In this document: in pieces, positions 16,747 to 26,350 of the stretch
Numbering within the stretch: the first letter of the stretch is position 1
How the letters are laid out: the number at the start of each line of letters is the position of its first letter
Assembly (NCBI GenBank): GCA_947450325.1
Contig: CANFUT010000010.1
Span: forward strand, 1-64,000
Length of the DNA: 64,000 bases
From: Flavobacteriia bacterium
Lineage (GTDB): Bacteria; Bacteroidota; Bacteroidia; Flavobacteriales_D; Crocinitomicaceae
Reading direction: 5' to 3'
Notes under the pieces: generated by a model
What the model was told of the DNA's origin: nothing
The model's database searches: none
What the model saw: only the letters and a program-made list of their open reading frames with translations
Translations under genes and position numbers: made by a program

Positions 16747-17370
16747 ATGAACGTAAAAAACATCGATTCAAAAGTTGCTTTGCCTGTCATGGAACGATTT
16801 TACACCATTCAAGGTGAAGGTCGTTATTCAGGAAGAGCCGCTTATTTTATTCGTTTAGCAGGCTGCGATGTCGGTTGTGTTTGGTGTGATGTGAAAGAAA
16901 GTTGGGATGCTGAAATTCACCCGCTTTTGACAATCGATGAAATTATCGATGAAATAAAACGTACTCCAACCGAATTTGTAGTCATCACAGGAGGCGAACC
17001 TGCCATGTATGATTTGACCACCTTGGTTGAAAAATTGCACAAAAACAATTGGGAAGTAGCCATCGAAACATCTGGCTGTTATCCGCTCAACGGCGCAATT
17101 GATTGGTATTGTTTTTCACCCAAAAAGTTCAAAGCGCCTTGTGATGAATCTTACCAAAAAGCCGCTGAATTGAAAGTCGTAATCTTTCATAAGTCTGATT
17201 TTGAATGGGCTGAAAAACATGCTGCACTTGTAAATTCAAATTGTTTATTATACCTTCAACCCGAATGGTCAAAACAGGAACAATTATTGCCACTCATCAT
17301 TGAGTATATAAAAAGCAATCCAAAATGGAGAGTTTCTTTGCAAACACATAAATTCATGAATATTCCTTGA
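16747..17370 (+). CDS. queE: 7-carboxy-7-deazaguanine synthase (radical SAM)
   Basis: This 207-residue radical SAM enzyme catalyses ring contraction of 6-carboxytetrahydropterin to 7-carboxy-7-deazaguanine in queuosine biosynthesis. The N-terminal ERFYTIQGEGRYSGRAAYF is diagnostic. The cluster-binding cysteines are in CDVGCVWC (CxxxCxxC spacing), followed by VITGGEPAMYD, which binds SAM. Length fits short QueE forms. The next gene starts 2 nt after its stop and may be co-transcribed. No other queuosine genes lie in the window. Confidence 0.95.
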   Translation: MNVKNIDSKVALPVMERFYTIQGEGRYSGRAAYFIRLAGCDVGCVWCDVKESWDAEIHPLLTIDEIIDEIKRTPTEFVVITGGEPAMYDLTTLVEKLHKNNWEVAIETSGCYPLNGAIDWYCFSPKKFKAPCDESYQKAAELKVVIFHKSDFEWAEKHAALVNSNCLLYLQPEWSKQEQLLPLIIEYIKSNPKWRVSLQTHKFMNIP

Positions 17371-17372
17371 AC

Positions 17373-19412
17373 ATGAAACATATATTCTTAATTGTCAGTC
17401 TTTTTAGTTTGCTTTCCTGCGCAACAGCGCAGCAATCATATTCGACAAAAAATAAAAAAGCCATTTCCCTTTTCGAAGAAGGACAAAAAGCACCCAATCA
17501 ATCTGCTAGTCCCAATGGAATGCCAAATTATCCAGCTGGGATTGCCCTTATGGACAAAGCGATTGAAAAAGATCCAATGTTTTGGGAAGCTTATTTAGTA
17601 GCTGGAGAGTTTGCCGAATATTCCAATCTATACGACAAGGCGATTAAATACTATGAAGCAGCATTGCGTATCAATCCAAATCACAGTGTTACAGGAAGTA
17701 CACAGTTTTATCTAGCCAATTTGAAATTTGCTGTTGCGGATTACAAAGGTGCATTGGACTTGCTGAAAGGATTTATCACCAATCGAAATGCGAATCCAGA
17801 ATACGTAAAAGTTGCTAGAGAATTGCAAGCATCTTGCGAATTTTCAATTCAAGCGTTGAATAATCCTTCTGATTTCGAACCAATCAATATTGGACCTGGA
17901 ATCAACACGAAGGATCCAGAATATTTCCCAACAATCACGGTCGATGGAAAAACGATTTTGTTTACACGCCGAATTTTTGATGCACGTGTTCCGCGCCATT
18001 TAGACCAGCCAGAAAATTTACAACAACAACAAGAAGATTTTTACATCTCTCATTTGAGCGATAAAAATATTTGGATGAAAGCCGATCCGATGCCGGTAAA
18101 CATTAATACTGTGAACAATGAAGGGGCGCCTACTTTGGGACCTGATGGAAGAACCTTGATTTTTGTTGGTTGTCCAGATCAAACAGGCGAAAATTATGGT
18201 GAAGGCAGAAATGGAAAAGGAAGTTGTGATTTTTTCATCACCAAAAAATTAGGTCAACGTTGGACCAATCCGATTAACCTTCCAGGAAGTGTCAATACAC
18301 GCAATTGGGAGACGCAGCCTTCGCTTTCTTCAGATGGAAAAACAATGTATTTTATTCGTGGAATGCGTGGACAAAGTACAACAAGAAATGATGATATTTA
18401 CATGTCAACGATGAAGGAAGATGGTACTTGGAATGAAGCGGTAAAATTGCCTTCATACATCAATTCACCTCAAAATGAAGAGTCTGTATTGATTCACCCT
18501 GATGGAAAAACTTTGTATTTTGCTTCTCGCGGTCATGTCGGTATGGGAGGAACAGATTTATTTGTTTCAAGAATGGACGACAAAGGAAATTGGGGAAAAC
18601 CTGAGAATTTGGGTTATCCAATCAACACCAAATTTGACGAAAACTCTTTGATGGTGAGCGCTGACGGTGAAATCGCATTTTTTGCTTCCGACAGAGCGGG
18701 CGGTTATGGCGATTTAGATATCTATTATTTCGTGATGCCAGAAAAATTACGTCCTACCAAAACCTTGTATTTTGAAGGAATTGTGTACGATGCAGTGACC
18801 AAAAAACCAGTTCCTGGAAGATTTCAGTTGATCGATGTGAAAACTGGAAAAGAAGTCATTCGTTCTCAAGCAGATTTAATCACCGGAGAATTCATGGTTT
18901 CCTTGCCGTTGAATGCTGATTATGCTTTGAGCGTTGAGTTTGAAGGTTATTTCAATTTTTCTAAAAACTTCAATATGATGGTTGCCGAAGGATTGGAATC
19001 TTTCAAAATGGATGTTCCAATGATTCCTTTGACTAGTGCAGAACCAGTGCTTTTGGACAACATTTTCTTTGATTTCAACAAAACAGCCTTATTACCTGAA
19101 TCTTACGTTGAATTAGCCAAATTGAAAAAATTCTTGGTTCAAAATCCAACTTACAAAATTGAGTTGGGTGGTCACACAGATACACGAGGTGAAGCAGCTG
19201 ATAACTTGGTGCTTTCTCAAGGTCGTGCCAAAGCGGTTGTTGATTATTTGATTAAAGAAGGCATCGCTGCAGATCGATTGGTTGCTAAAGGATATGGTGA
19301 AACATTGCCGAAAATTTCTGATGCAGACATTGCCAAATTGAAAACAACTGTTGAACAAGAAAAAGCGCACAGAAAGAATCGTAGAACCGAATACAAAATC
19401 ATCGCTAGATAA
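17373..19412 (+). CDS. PorE-like lipoprotein: TPR, PD40 propeller, CRD, OmpA domain
   Basis: This is a 679-residue lipoprotein. The ATG at 17373 is chosen because it gives the signal peptide MKHIFLIVSLFSLLSC with a lipobox cysteine. Domains in order are TPR repeats (about 50-160), WD40-like PD40 blades (about 190-450, with repeats such as PSLSSDGKTMYF and LIHPDGKTLYFASRG), a carboxypeptidase-regulatory-like beta domain (about 470-550) and OmpA-C (about 560-679, LGGHTDTRGEAADNLVLSQGRA) that binds peptidoglycan. This order matches PorE of the type IX secretion system. It could instead be one of several paralogues. It shares an A with the next gene (TAATG). Confidence 0.88.
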   Translation: MKHIFLIVSLFSLLSCATAQQSYSTKNKKAISLFEEGQKAPNQSASPNGMPNYPAGIALMDKAIEKDPMFWEAYLVAGEFAEYSNLYDKAIKYYEAALRINPNHSVTGSTQFYLANLKFAVADYKGALDLLKGFITNRNANPEYVKVARELQASCEFSIQALNNPSDFEPINIGPGINTKDPEYFPTITVDGKTILFTRRIFDARVPRHLDQPENLQQQQEDFYISHLSDKNIWMKADPMPVNINTVNNEGAPTLGPDGRTLIFVGCPDQTGENYGEGRNGKGSCDFFITKKLGQRWTNPINLPGSVNTRNWETQPSLSSDGKTMYFIRGMRGQSTTRNDDIYMSTMKEDGTWNEAVKLPSYINSPQNEESVLIHPDGKTLYFASRGHVGMGGTDLFVSRMDDKGNWGKPENLGYPINTKFDENSLMVSADGEIAFFASDRAGGYGDLDIYYFVMPEKLRPTKTLYFEGIVYDAVTKKPVPGRFQLIDVKTGKEVIRSQADLITGEFMVSLPLNADYALSVEFEGYFNFSKNFNMMVAEGLESFKMDVPMIPLTSAEPVLLDNIFFDFNKTALLPESYVELAKLKKFLVQNPTYKIELGGHTDTRGEAADNLVLSQGRAKAVVDYLIKEGIAADRLVAKGYGETLPKISDADIAKLKTTVEQEKAHRKNRRTEYKIIAR

Positions 19413-20398
19413 TGCATTTTTTAAAACTTATTCGTCCGATAAATTTGGTCATCATTGCGTTGACCATGTATTCAGTACGATTTTTTTACTTCGTATTGGG
19501 AGGTGCGCATTCAAGCAATTCGGCGGAAAGTTTTGACTTCCTTTTATTGGTTTTTTCAACGGTTTTAATTGCCGCTGGTGGAAACATTATCAACGATTAT
19601 TTTGATGTTCGCGCAGACAGAATCAATCGACCTGAAAGATTGATCATTACCAAATATATCAAACGACGTTGGGCCATTATCAGTCATTGGGTACTCAATT
19701 TGGTCGCATTTTCCATTGCGATATATTTGAGTGCGCGTTATCATACTTTGTGGTACGTTTTTGTTCATTTGGTAACCATCAATAGCTTGTGGTTTTATTC
19801 GATGTATTTCAAAAGAAAACCTTTCATTGGAAACATGATGATTGCAGGAATGACGGCGCTTGTTCCAATTTTATGCGGCATTCATTTCTATTTTCAAATC
19901 GATTTTCCAAAAGAAAACATTTCAGTTTTTCCGTTGGTTGATTCCTTACACGATAGCATCGCAGTTTGGAAAAACTTTTTGTTGACCAAAGGACGTTTCA
20001 TTTATGTGTTGGCCTATTTTGCATTTACATTGAATTTGAGCAGAGAAATCATCAAAGACATTGAAGACATGGAAGGCGACAAATTGATTTTCGCTAAAAC
20101 CTTGCCCTTGATTTTGGGAATCAAAAAATCACTTTGGATCGCGATGTTGATTTTACTTTCAGCACCGATTTGTTTTACTGTCTTATTTTTATTGCAAGTA
20201 CACAAAGATTTCGCATTTCATTTATTGGCGTTGCTTCCCTTGGCGCTTTCTAGCATTTTGAATTTGTTGAGTATCGTTTATTTATTGAAGAAACAAATAG
20301 ACAGGAAAACGTTAAAAAGAGCAGATTTTTTCATCAAAATAGCGATGTTAAGCGGTATTCTAATCCCATTTTACTGGTGGTTTTTGTTGATGCGTTAA
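19412..20398 (+). CDS. UbiA-family prenyltransferase
   Basis: This is a 328-residue membrane protein with about eight or nine helices and the two aspartate-rich motifs of the family: NIINDYFDVRADRINRPER (NDxxDxxxD) and EIIKDIEDMEGDK (DxxxD). Family members move a prenyl chain from a diphosphate donor to an aromatic or glycerol-phosphate acceptor. The second motif and size resemble the Bacteroidota group annotated as geranylgeranylglycerol-phosphate geranylgeranyltransferase or MenA/UbiA-like. The acceptor cannot be told from sequence. The start overlaps the stop of the PorE-like gene, so the pair is probably coupled. Confidence 0.9.
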   Translation: MHFLKLIRPINLVIIALTMYSVRFFYFVLGGAHSSNSAESFDFLLLVFSTVLIAAGGNIINDYFDVRADRINRPERLIITKYIKRRWAIISHWVLNLVAFSIAIYLSARYHTLWYVFVHLVTINSLWFYSMYFKRKPFIGNMMIAGMTALVPILCGIHFYFQIDFPKENISVFPLVDSLHDSIAVWKNFLLTKGRFIYVLAYFAFTLNLSREIIKDIEDMEGDKLIFAKTLPLILGIKKSLWIAMLILLSAPICFTVLFLLQVHKDFAFHLLALLPLALSSILNLLSIVYLLKKQIDRKTLKRADFFIKIAMLSGILIPFYWWFLLMR

Positions 20399-20487
20399 TG
20401 GAATTTAACCCGAACTGACGAATTTCATATTTTGTCATTCATCTTGCATCATTTCTTTTTGTAATTTCGTTTCAAAATTGTTGAGTT

Positions 20488-21012
20488 ATGATGATGCCGT
20501 TTAATTTGCACCAATGGATTGAAGAAAACAGAGATTTGTTGAAACCACCTGTTGGGAATAAAAACTTGTACAAAGAAGCAGGTGATTTTATTGTGATGAT
20601 CGTTGGTGGACCAAATGCACGCAAAGATTATCATTACAATGAAAGTGAAGAACTTTTTTACCAAATTGAAGGTGATATCACGGTGAAAGTTCAATTAGAC
20701 GGCAAAGCGCAAGAAATCCAAATCAAAGAAGGCGAAATGTTTTTATTGCCTGGAAATATTCCTCACAATCCAATGCGCGGACCAAATACAGTTGGTTTAG
20801 TAATCGAAAAAGTCCGCAAAGGAACGGATTTGATGGATGGTTTGATGTGGTTTTGTGAAAAATGCAATCATCCATTACAAACATACAGATTCCCGCTTTC
20901 AAACATTGAAAACGATTTCCTACCAAGATTCAGAGAATTTTACGGTTCTGAAGATATGAGAACTTGTAAAAGTTGTGGACACGTGATGGATGTAGATCCA
21001 AAGTTTGTTTAA
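20488..21012 (+). CDS. nbaC: 3-hydroxyanthranilate 3,4-dioxygenase
   Basis: This 174-residue non-haem Fe(II) cupin opens the ring of 3-hydroxyanthranilate in the kynurenine pathway to quinolinate and NAD. The N-terminal FNLHQWIEENRDLLKPPVGN is diagnostic. Iron ligands are the His/Glu of DYHYNESEELFYQ and the His of LPGNIPHNP. The bacterial rubredoxin-like iron site is intact: CEKC and CKSC. Tryptophan 2,3-dioxygenase, the first enzyme of the pathway, is encoded about 11 kb away at 31510-32475. Kynureninase and kynurenine monooxygenase are not in the window. A bidirectional terminator follows. Confidence 0.95.
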   Translation: MMMPFNLHQWIEENRDLLKPPVGNKNLYKEAGDFIVMIVGGPNARKDYHYNESEELFYQIEGDITVKVQLDGKAQEIQIKEGEMFLLPGNIPHNPMRGPNTVGLVIEKVRKGTDLMDGLMWFCEKCNHPLQTYRFPLSNIENDFLPRFREFYGSEDMRTCKSCGHVMDVDPKFV

Positions 21013-21031
21013 AAATATTTTAGTTAAAAAT

Positions 21032-21069
21032 AAAAGCCACTCAATCTGTATAGGATGAGTGGCTTTTTT
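21032..21069. terminator. Bidirectional terminator between nbaC and der
   Basis: AAAAGCCACTCA (21032-21043) pairs with TGAGTGGCTTTT (21056-21067) and is T-flanked on both strands. The genes on either side converge on it. Confidence 0.88.
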
Positions 21070-21090
21070 AGTTTTTTAATACTTAGTTTA

Positions 21091-22398
21091 TTATTTCTTT
21101 CTAAAGAAAATACGAATCGGAATTCCTGTAAAATTGAAATTTGCGCGTAATTTGTTTTCCAAGAAACGTTTGTAACTGTCTGGAATATATTGCGGTAAAT
21201 TACAAAAAAATGCAAATGCTGGTGCGTGTGTTGGCAATTGCGTGATATATTTGATCTTGATGTATTTTCCTTTCAACGATGGAGGAGGAGTAGCATCAAT
21301 AATCGGCAACAACAAATCATTTAATTCTGAAGTTGGGACTTTCTTGATGCGATTTTCATACACTTCCATTGCGGTTTCAAGCGCTTTGTGAATACGTTGT
21401 TTGGTCAAAGTGGAAGTAAAAATAATTGGAACATCGTTAAACGGTGCCAATTCTTCTCTCAATTTTTCTTCGTATTGCAACATCGTCGTGTGGTCTTTCT
21501 CCACCAGATCCCATTTATTGACCAAAACAACCACGCCTTTGTGGTTTTTCTCAATCATGTAATAAATGTGTAAATCTTGCTTTTGAATTCCTTCTGTAGC
21601 ATCAATCATGAAGATACAAACGTCTGCATTTTCAATCGTGCGCACTGAACGCAAAGTTGAATAATACTCGATGTCTTCCGTAACTTTCGCTTTCTTACGA
21701 ATTCCAGCAGTATCGATCAACATGAAGTCAAAACCAAAGGCTTTGAAACGGGTATTAATCGCGTCTCTCGTTGTTCCAGAAATGTCAGTTACAATGTTTC
21801 TTTCTTGACCTGTGAAAGCGTTGATCAAAGAAGATTTTCCAACGTTAGGTTTTCCAACAACCGCAATTCTCGGTAAATCAGAAACTTCTTCAAATTGCGC
21901 GTTTGGATCAAAAGCATTGATGATATCATCTAACAATTCTCCTGTACCTGAACCATTTGTAGCAGACATGTCATACACATCTCCCAAACCAAATTGGTAA
22001 AATTCAGACGACAAACCGTAACGTTGTGTATTGTCTACTTTGTTAGCAACGATGAAAACTTTCTTTTTAGATTTTCTCAACATCGCAGCTACCGTTTCGT
22101 CTAAATCAACGATTCCAGTGGTTACGTCTACCATAAAAACAATGAGACTCGCTTCTTCAATCGCCAATTTCACTTGCTTGCGGATTTCACCTTCGAAAAT
22201 ATCTTCCGAACCGTGCACATATCCTCCAGTGTCGATTACTGAAAAAGGCATTCCGTTCCATTCCCCACGACCATAAATTCGGTCACGCGTCACACCGCTA
22301 ATTTCTTTCACAATCGCATTCGACGATTCTGTCAATCGATTAAACAAGGTCGATTTCCCCACATTTGGCCGCCCTACAATGGCTATAATATTGCTCAT
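21091..22398 (-). CDS. der: GTPase Der (EngA)
   Basis: This is a 435-residue ribosome-assembly GTPase with the characteristic two tandem G domains: [11 protein letters not shown] at about residue 8 with DTGGYV, NKVD, and [11 protein letters not shown] at about residue 182 with [11 protein letters not shown] and [10 protein letters not shown]-terminal KH-like domain (residues 350-435) follows. Der acts on 50S maturation. It lies downstream of era on the same strand, separated by 165 nt carrying an 8-bp tandem repeat. Stop is just before a bidirectional terminator. Confidence 0.97.
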   Translation of the reverse strand: MSNIIAIVGRPNVGKSTLFNRLTESSNAIVKEISGVTRDRIYGRGEWNGMPFSVIDTGGYVHGSEDIFEGEIRKQVKLAIEEASLIVFMVDVTTGIVDLDETVAAMLRKSKKKVFIVANKVDNTQRYGLSSEFYQFGLGDVYDMSATNGSGTGELLDDIINAFDPNAQFEEVSDLPRIAVVGKPNVGKSSLINAFTGQERNIVTDISGTTRDAINTRFKAFGFDFMLIDTAGIRKKAKVTEDIEYYSTLRSVRTIENADVCIFMIDATEGIQKQDLHIYYMIEKNHKGVVVLVNKWDLVEKDHTTMLQYEEKLREELAPFNDVPIIFTSTLTKQRIHKALETAMEVYENRIKKVPTSELNDLLLPIIDATPPPSLKGKYIKIKYITQLPTHAPAFAFFCNLPQYIPDSYKRFLENKLRANFNFTGIPIRIFFRKK

Positions 22399-22412
22399 AA
22401 TTTCTTTTTTTA

Positions 22413-22497
22413 GATATTAGGATATTAGGATATTAGGATATTAGGATATTAGGATATTAGGATATTAGGATATTAGGATATTAGGATATTAGGATAT
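22413..22497. repeat. 8-bp tandem repeat, 10.6 copies, between era and der
   Basis: GATATTAG is repeated ten times without error from 22413 to 22492, plus GATAT. It lies 14 nt upstream of the der start codon, in the presumed era-der transcript, where it reads as repeated CTAATATC. The segment to 22560 after it has loosely similar words (CTTAATATCTTCC). Perfect short tandem arrays are prone to slippage, so copy number may vary between strains. Confidence 0.95.
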
Positions 22498-22563
22498 GTT
22501 TGTTTTATGTCCTGAAGTATCTTCATCTTAAAATCCTAACGTCTTAAAATCTTAATATCTTCC

Positions 22564-23442
22564 TTAATACCCATATTTCTTCAATTTCACTTCAGAAGCT
22601 CTCCAGTCTTTGTCTACTTTGACGAAAGTTTCTAGGAACACTTGTTTGCCGACAAAGTTTTCTATGTCTTTGCGTGCTTCGCGACCGATTTTCTTCAGCA
22701 TTGCGCCGCCTTTTCCGATGATAATTCCTTTTTGGGAATCTCGTTCAACGACAATGACTGCGCGAATTTTGATGATTTTTTCTTCGTCTAAATACGTATC
22801 TACTTCAACTTGACAAGAATATGGAACTTCTTTGTCGCAAAACAAGAAAATTTTCTCGCGAACCATTTCTGAAACGAAAAAACGAACTGGTCTATCTGAT
22901 AATTCTTCTTTGTCAAAGTATGGTGGCGATTCTGGAAGCAATTCCAATAATCTGTCCCAAACCCACTCTTTATTGAATCCGTGCAAAGCAGAAACTGGAA
23001 TGATCTCCGCTTTAGGAAGTTTTTCTTGCCAAAAATTCATTCTAGCTGTGACTTGCGCTTGATCTGCAACCAAATCCACTTTATTGATAATCACCAAAAC
23101 AGGGATATTCAATTTTTGAATGCGCTCCAATGTAGCAACGTGATTCATTTCACTTTCGTAAATATCTGTGATGAAAAGTAAAATATCGGCATCTTTGAAA
23201 GAGCTTTCAACATAACTCATCATCGCTTCGTGCAATTTGTATGCAGCATTCACAACGCCAGGCGTATCAGAAAAAACAATCTGATAATCTTCTTCGTTAA
23301 CGATTCCGTGAATTCTGTGTCTGGTAGTCTGTGCTTTAGATGTTACAATGGATAGTTTTTCTCCTACCAATTGGTTCATTAACGTGGACTTACCAACGTT
23401 TGGGCTGCCAACGATATTGACAAATCCTGCTTTATGTGACAT
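22564..23442 (-). CDS. era: GTPase Era
   Basis: This 292-residue GTPase binds the 3' end of 16S rRNA in 30S maturation. The G domain has [11 protein letters not shown] (about residue 12), the switch region QTTRHRIHG, DTPGV and NKVD. The C-terminal type II KH domain includes GIIIGKGGAMLKKIG. Length is normal for the family. A TACTTTG word upstream resembles a -7 element with a shorter spacer. The gene order era-der is common in Bacteroidota. Confidence 0.97.
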   Translation of the reverse strand: MSHKAGFVNIVGSPNVGKSTLMNQLVGEKLSIVTSKAQTTRHRIHGIVNEEDYQIVFSDTPGVVNAAYKLHEAMMSYVESSFKDADILLFITDIYESEMNHVATLERIQKLNIPVLVIINKVDLVADQAQVTARMNFWQEKLPKAEIIPVSALHGFNKEWVWDRLLELLPESPPYFDKEELSDRPVRFFVSEMVREKIFLFCDKEVPYSCQVEVDTYLDEEKIIKIRAVIVVERDSQKGIIIGKGGAMLKKIGREARKDIENFVGKQVFLETFVKVDKDWRASEVKLKKYGY

Positions 23443-23517
23443 TCTTGTATTCTAAATTGAACTGCAAAGTAACGAATAATCTGTTTGTTATCCTATTTTT
23501 AGCCTAGACAGAAAATT

Positions 23518-25812
23518 TCACTTCAGTAAACTCGCGCGATATAACTTCAATTCGTCCCAAGAAAATTCGTCCCCATATTTTTCTTTTAAAGGCGTAAGTG
23601 ATTCCTCTGAATAACCTTCAAAGGCAGTTTGCAAAGCAGCCAATCTTTCTGGCGACAAAACTTGTTCAATTTCGATTAATTCCTGTTTGATGAGGTTTGC
23701 CACATGACCCAAAATTGTTGATTCGGAAAGCATTCTGAGTGTTGCAATTTGCGCGACTGTTTTGTTTTCTTGAATCATTTCATAAGTCAAATCAATGCTC
23801 GATTTTTTCTCTTTCTTTTCTTTGGTTTTCGTTTTGTTGGAAACTTTGATTTCAATCGTTTCCGTTTCTTCAAAGCTTTGGTCTAAATCCATGAGCGAAG
23901 GATTTTGTCTCAATTCTTGCTTGATTAACGCAATTTTAGTGACCTTATAGTTCAATATTTCTGAACTGAAAATATTTTCCTTCGTAATTTCTTTTCCATT
24001 TAGCACGTTTTCCAACAACACTTTAGCGCGTTTCAAATTGAGTACAACGGTAATTTGCTTTTCGTCTATTTCTTCCAATTCTTCCACATACGCTTTGATT
24101 TGCTTCAACTTTTTGATTTCTTCTATTTTTTTCAAAGTGCTATAAACCAAACCGTCCAACGTTTTGTAGAAATAATCAAAAGCAGCCTGAAATCTTTCAG
24201 CGATAAATTCAATATCAAAAGGTTCTCTTCTGAAAAGATTGTCCAATTGATTCATGAATTTCTGAGAAGGATCAATCAAATCATTCATGCTTGAAGCTTG
24301 TCGATGCGCCCAAACTTTGTGTTTGTATTTTTCAGTTTTCGAACCTGAGCCGATATAAGAAGCCTCATGGATTCGCCAAGCATCGTTCAAATCGCGCCAT
24401 TCAAAAGCGGTTTTCAAAGTGTTCAGCAAGAAATTTTTCGTTTCGATTTCTAGGCTATTTTCGAGCTGTTTTTCATCCGCTTTGTTGTTGGCAAATTGCA
24501 TCACATGTTGATCATTGCTCAATCCATTCATGCGCATAGGCGAAAGTAAAACCAAGCCGTCCAAAGAACGCAAACGAGAAAGTGCAACATACGCTTGTCC
24601 TGGTGCAAAGACCTGAGAAACATCCAAAACCGCTTTGTCGAATGTCAAACCTTGGCTTTTGTGTACCGTAATCGCCCAAGCCAATTTCAATGGAAAATGA
24701 ACGAAAGAACCCAAAACTTCTTCATTGATTTCTTTGGTATTTTCATTCAACGAATAGCGAATGTTCTGCCATTCGTGTGTTTCAACCTCAATCGTTTTCT
24801 TTTCCTCAGGAAAATAAACCAAAATTTCGCCCTCGGAAAGAGATTTCACAACGCCCATTTTTCCATTGAAATAATTTTTTTCTGACGAAGGATCGTTTTT
24901 GATAAACATCACCTGTGCGCCTTTTTTCAATTCCAAAGTTTCTTCCAAAGGATACATGTGTGCAGGAAAATCGCCAGTAATTGTGGCGTCGTATTTGAAA
25001 CTTTTGCCTTTCAATTCTGCCAATGATTTGGCGTTCATTTCATCTGCTTTGGCATTGTGAGTCGTCAAAGTGATGTAGCCTTCATTGCTTTTTAAATCAA
25101 AATCTGGATGTACAAATTCATTCAAATTTTCGACGTCTTGCGTCGTAATCGAGTTGTTTCTCAGGTTGTTTAGGATGTGAATGAATTTTTCGTCCGATTG
25201 TCGATAGATTTTCGTCAATTCAATATACAAAGGCGGATTTTCTTGGATCACGCGCGCATGAAAAAAGAAAATTCCAGGGTAATATTTGCGCAATTCTGCC
25301 CATTCTTCGTTTTTAACTACAGGCGGTAATTGCAATAAATCTCCAATATACAATACTTGTACGCCACCAAAAGGCGCATTGTTTTTTCTTACATTTCTGA
25401 GCGTCCAATCAATTGCATCTAATAAATCTGCGCGTAACATGCTGACTTCATCGATAATTAAAAGTTCCATGCCGAGCAACACATTTTTGCGCTGTTTGTT
25501 CATGTTGAAATGGCGCATCAAGGTGTCTTTCGTTTCCAATTTTGCTCGATCTGAGAAACTAGGTGCTGTTCCAAATTCTGGAATAAATCCAGCGAACGGC
25601 AATTGAAACATGGAATGAATAGTCACGCCACCTGCATTCAAAGCAGCGATTCCAGTGGGCGCAACAATGACAGCTTGCTTGTGTGTTGAAGCAATGATTT
25701 TGTGCAATAAAGTTGTTTTTCCCGTTCCGGCTTTACCAGTTAGAAAAACGGAGCGTTGAGTTTGGTTGATGAAACGAGTTGTAAATTCCGCAGGATCTGA
25801 TGTTTGTGACAT
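23518..25812 (-). CDS. Pif1-like/UvrD-type DNA helicase with C-terminal HTH
   Basis: This is a 764-residue helicase. Walker A is GKAGTGKTT at residues 26-34, Walker B LLIIDEVSM near residue 117, a glutamine motif DLLQLPPV follows, and a UvrD-like C-terminal motif AWAITVHKSQGLTFDKA lies near residue 380, with YVALSRLRSLDGL. This matches Pif1-type superfamily 1B helicases. Residues 500-640 are helical and charged. Residues 690-764 form an HTH_40-like domain (TVAQIATLRMLSESTILGHV), as seen at the end of some RecQ proteins. It probably unwinds structured DNA during replication or repair. Confidence 0.88.
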   Translation of the reverse strand: MSQTSDPAEFTTRFINQTQRSVFLTGKAGTGKTTLLHKIIASTHKQAVIVAPTGIAALNAGGVTIHSMFQLPFAGFIPEFGTAPSFSDRAKLETKDTLMRHFNMNKQRKNVLLGMELLIIDEVSMLRADLLDAIDWTLRNVRKNNAPFGGVQVLYIGDLLQLPPVVKNEEWAELRKYYPGIFFFHARVIQENPPLYIELTKIYRQSDEKFIHILNNLRNNSITTQDVENLNEFVHPDFDLKSNEGYITLTTHNAKADEMNAKSLAELKGKSFKYDATITGDFPAHMYPLEETLELKKGAQVMFIKNDPSSEKNYFNGKMGVVKSLSEGEILVYFPEEKKTIEVETHEWQNIRYSLNENTKEINEEVLGSFVHFPLKLAWAITVHKSQGLTFDKAVLDVSQVFAPGQAYVALSRLRSLDGLVLLSPMRMNGLSNDQHVMQFANNKADEKQLENSLEIETKNFLLNTLKTAFEWRDLNDAWRIHEASYIGSGSKTEKYKHKVWAHRQASSMNDLIDPSQKFMNQLDNLFRREPFDIEFIAERFQAAFDYFYKTLDGLVYSTLKKIEEIKKLKQIKAYVEELEEIDEKQITVVLNLKRAKVLLENVLNGKEITKENIFSSEILNYKVTKIALIKQELRQNPSLMDLDQSFEETETIEIKVSNKTKTKEKKEKKSSIDLTYEMIQENKTVAQIATLRMLSESTILGHVANLIKQELIEIEQVLSPERLAALQTAFEGYSEESLTPLKEKYGDEFSWDELKLYRASLLK

Positions 25813-25918
25813 TCTTTTTGTTAATTTGATAATGAAGATACGAAAAAAGTATAGATTGAAAAGTGTTTTCCGAAAAAAAATAAATTATTTTGAATTTCTG
25901 AAATTAAGGTGAAAATCG

Positions 25919-25926
25919 TACATTTG
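25919..25926 (+). promoter_or_regulatory. -7 element directly before the TonB-C gene
   Basis: TACATTTG matches TAnnTTTG exactly and ends 4 nt before the A of the ATG at 25930. An upstream GTG at 25909 would place the promoter inside the gene, so the ATG is the better start. Confidence 0.5.
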
Positions 25927-25929
25927 AGT

Positions 25930-26343
25930 ATGATAAAATGGTTGATTTGTTTGGTTTTTGTGGGATTTATGATTCCAGATTTCACAGCACAGGTGGATAA
26001 AAATATGCAAACCATCGATAGCACATCTGTGATTGAGGTAGATAAGCCGGCTGAGTTTCCGGGAGGTGAATCTGCCATGTTTCAATTTTTAAGCAAGCAT
26101 TTGGTTTATCCTCCTCGCGCAAAAGAAGAAGAAATCAGTGGCAAATGTTACATGCAATTTGTTGTCACAAAAGAAGGTTTGATTGTGAACGTAAAAGTGA
26201 TGCGAGGTGTTCCTGGTTGTCCTGAATGCGACCAAGAATGTATTCGGGTTATCAAATCAATGCCAAATTGGATTCCAGCACAAAACGATGGAAAACCAGT
26301 GAATTCATATTACAATATTCCATTCACTTTTAAAACAAATTAA
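25930..26343 (+). CDS. Secreted TonB C-terminal domain protein
   Basis: This is a 137-residue protein. A signal peptide (MIKWLICLVFVGFMIPDFTA) is followed by a TonB C-terminal fold: PGGESAMFQFLSKHLVYP, then GKCYMQFVVTKEGLIVNVKV and PNWIPAQNDGKPVNSYYNIP, the usual Bacteroidota pattern. A cysteine-rich insert GCPECDQEC is unusual. There is no N-terminal energy-coupling helix with proline-rich spacer, so it is probably not a canonical TonB but one of the many periplasmic TonB-C proteins of unknown role. ArsC-like gene follows after 7 nt. Confidence 0.83.
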   Translation: MIKWLICLVFVGFMIPDFTAQVDKNMQTIDSTSVIEVDKPAEFPGGESAMFQFLSKHLVYPPRAKEEEISGKCYMQFVVTKEGLIVNVKVMRGVPGCPECDQECIRVIKSMPNWIPAQNDGKPVNSYYNIPFTFKTN

Positions 26344-26350
26344 AGTTTTT

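Noticed and set aside
22413-22497. CRISPR-like array
   Set aside because: The 8-bp units are contiguous without spacers, so it is a simple tandem repeat.
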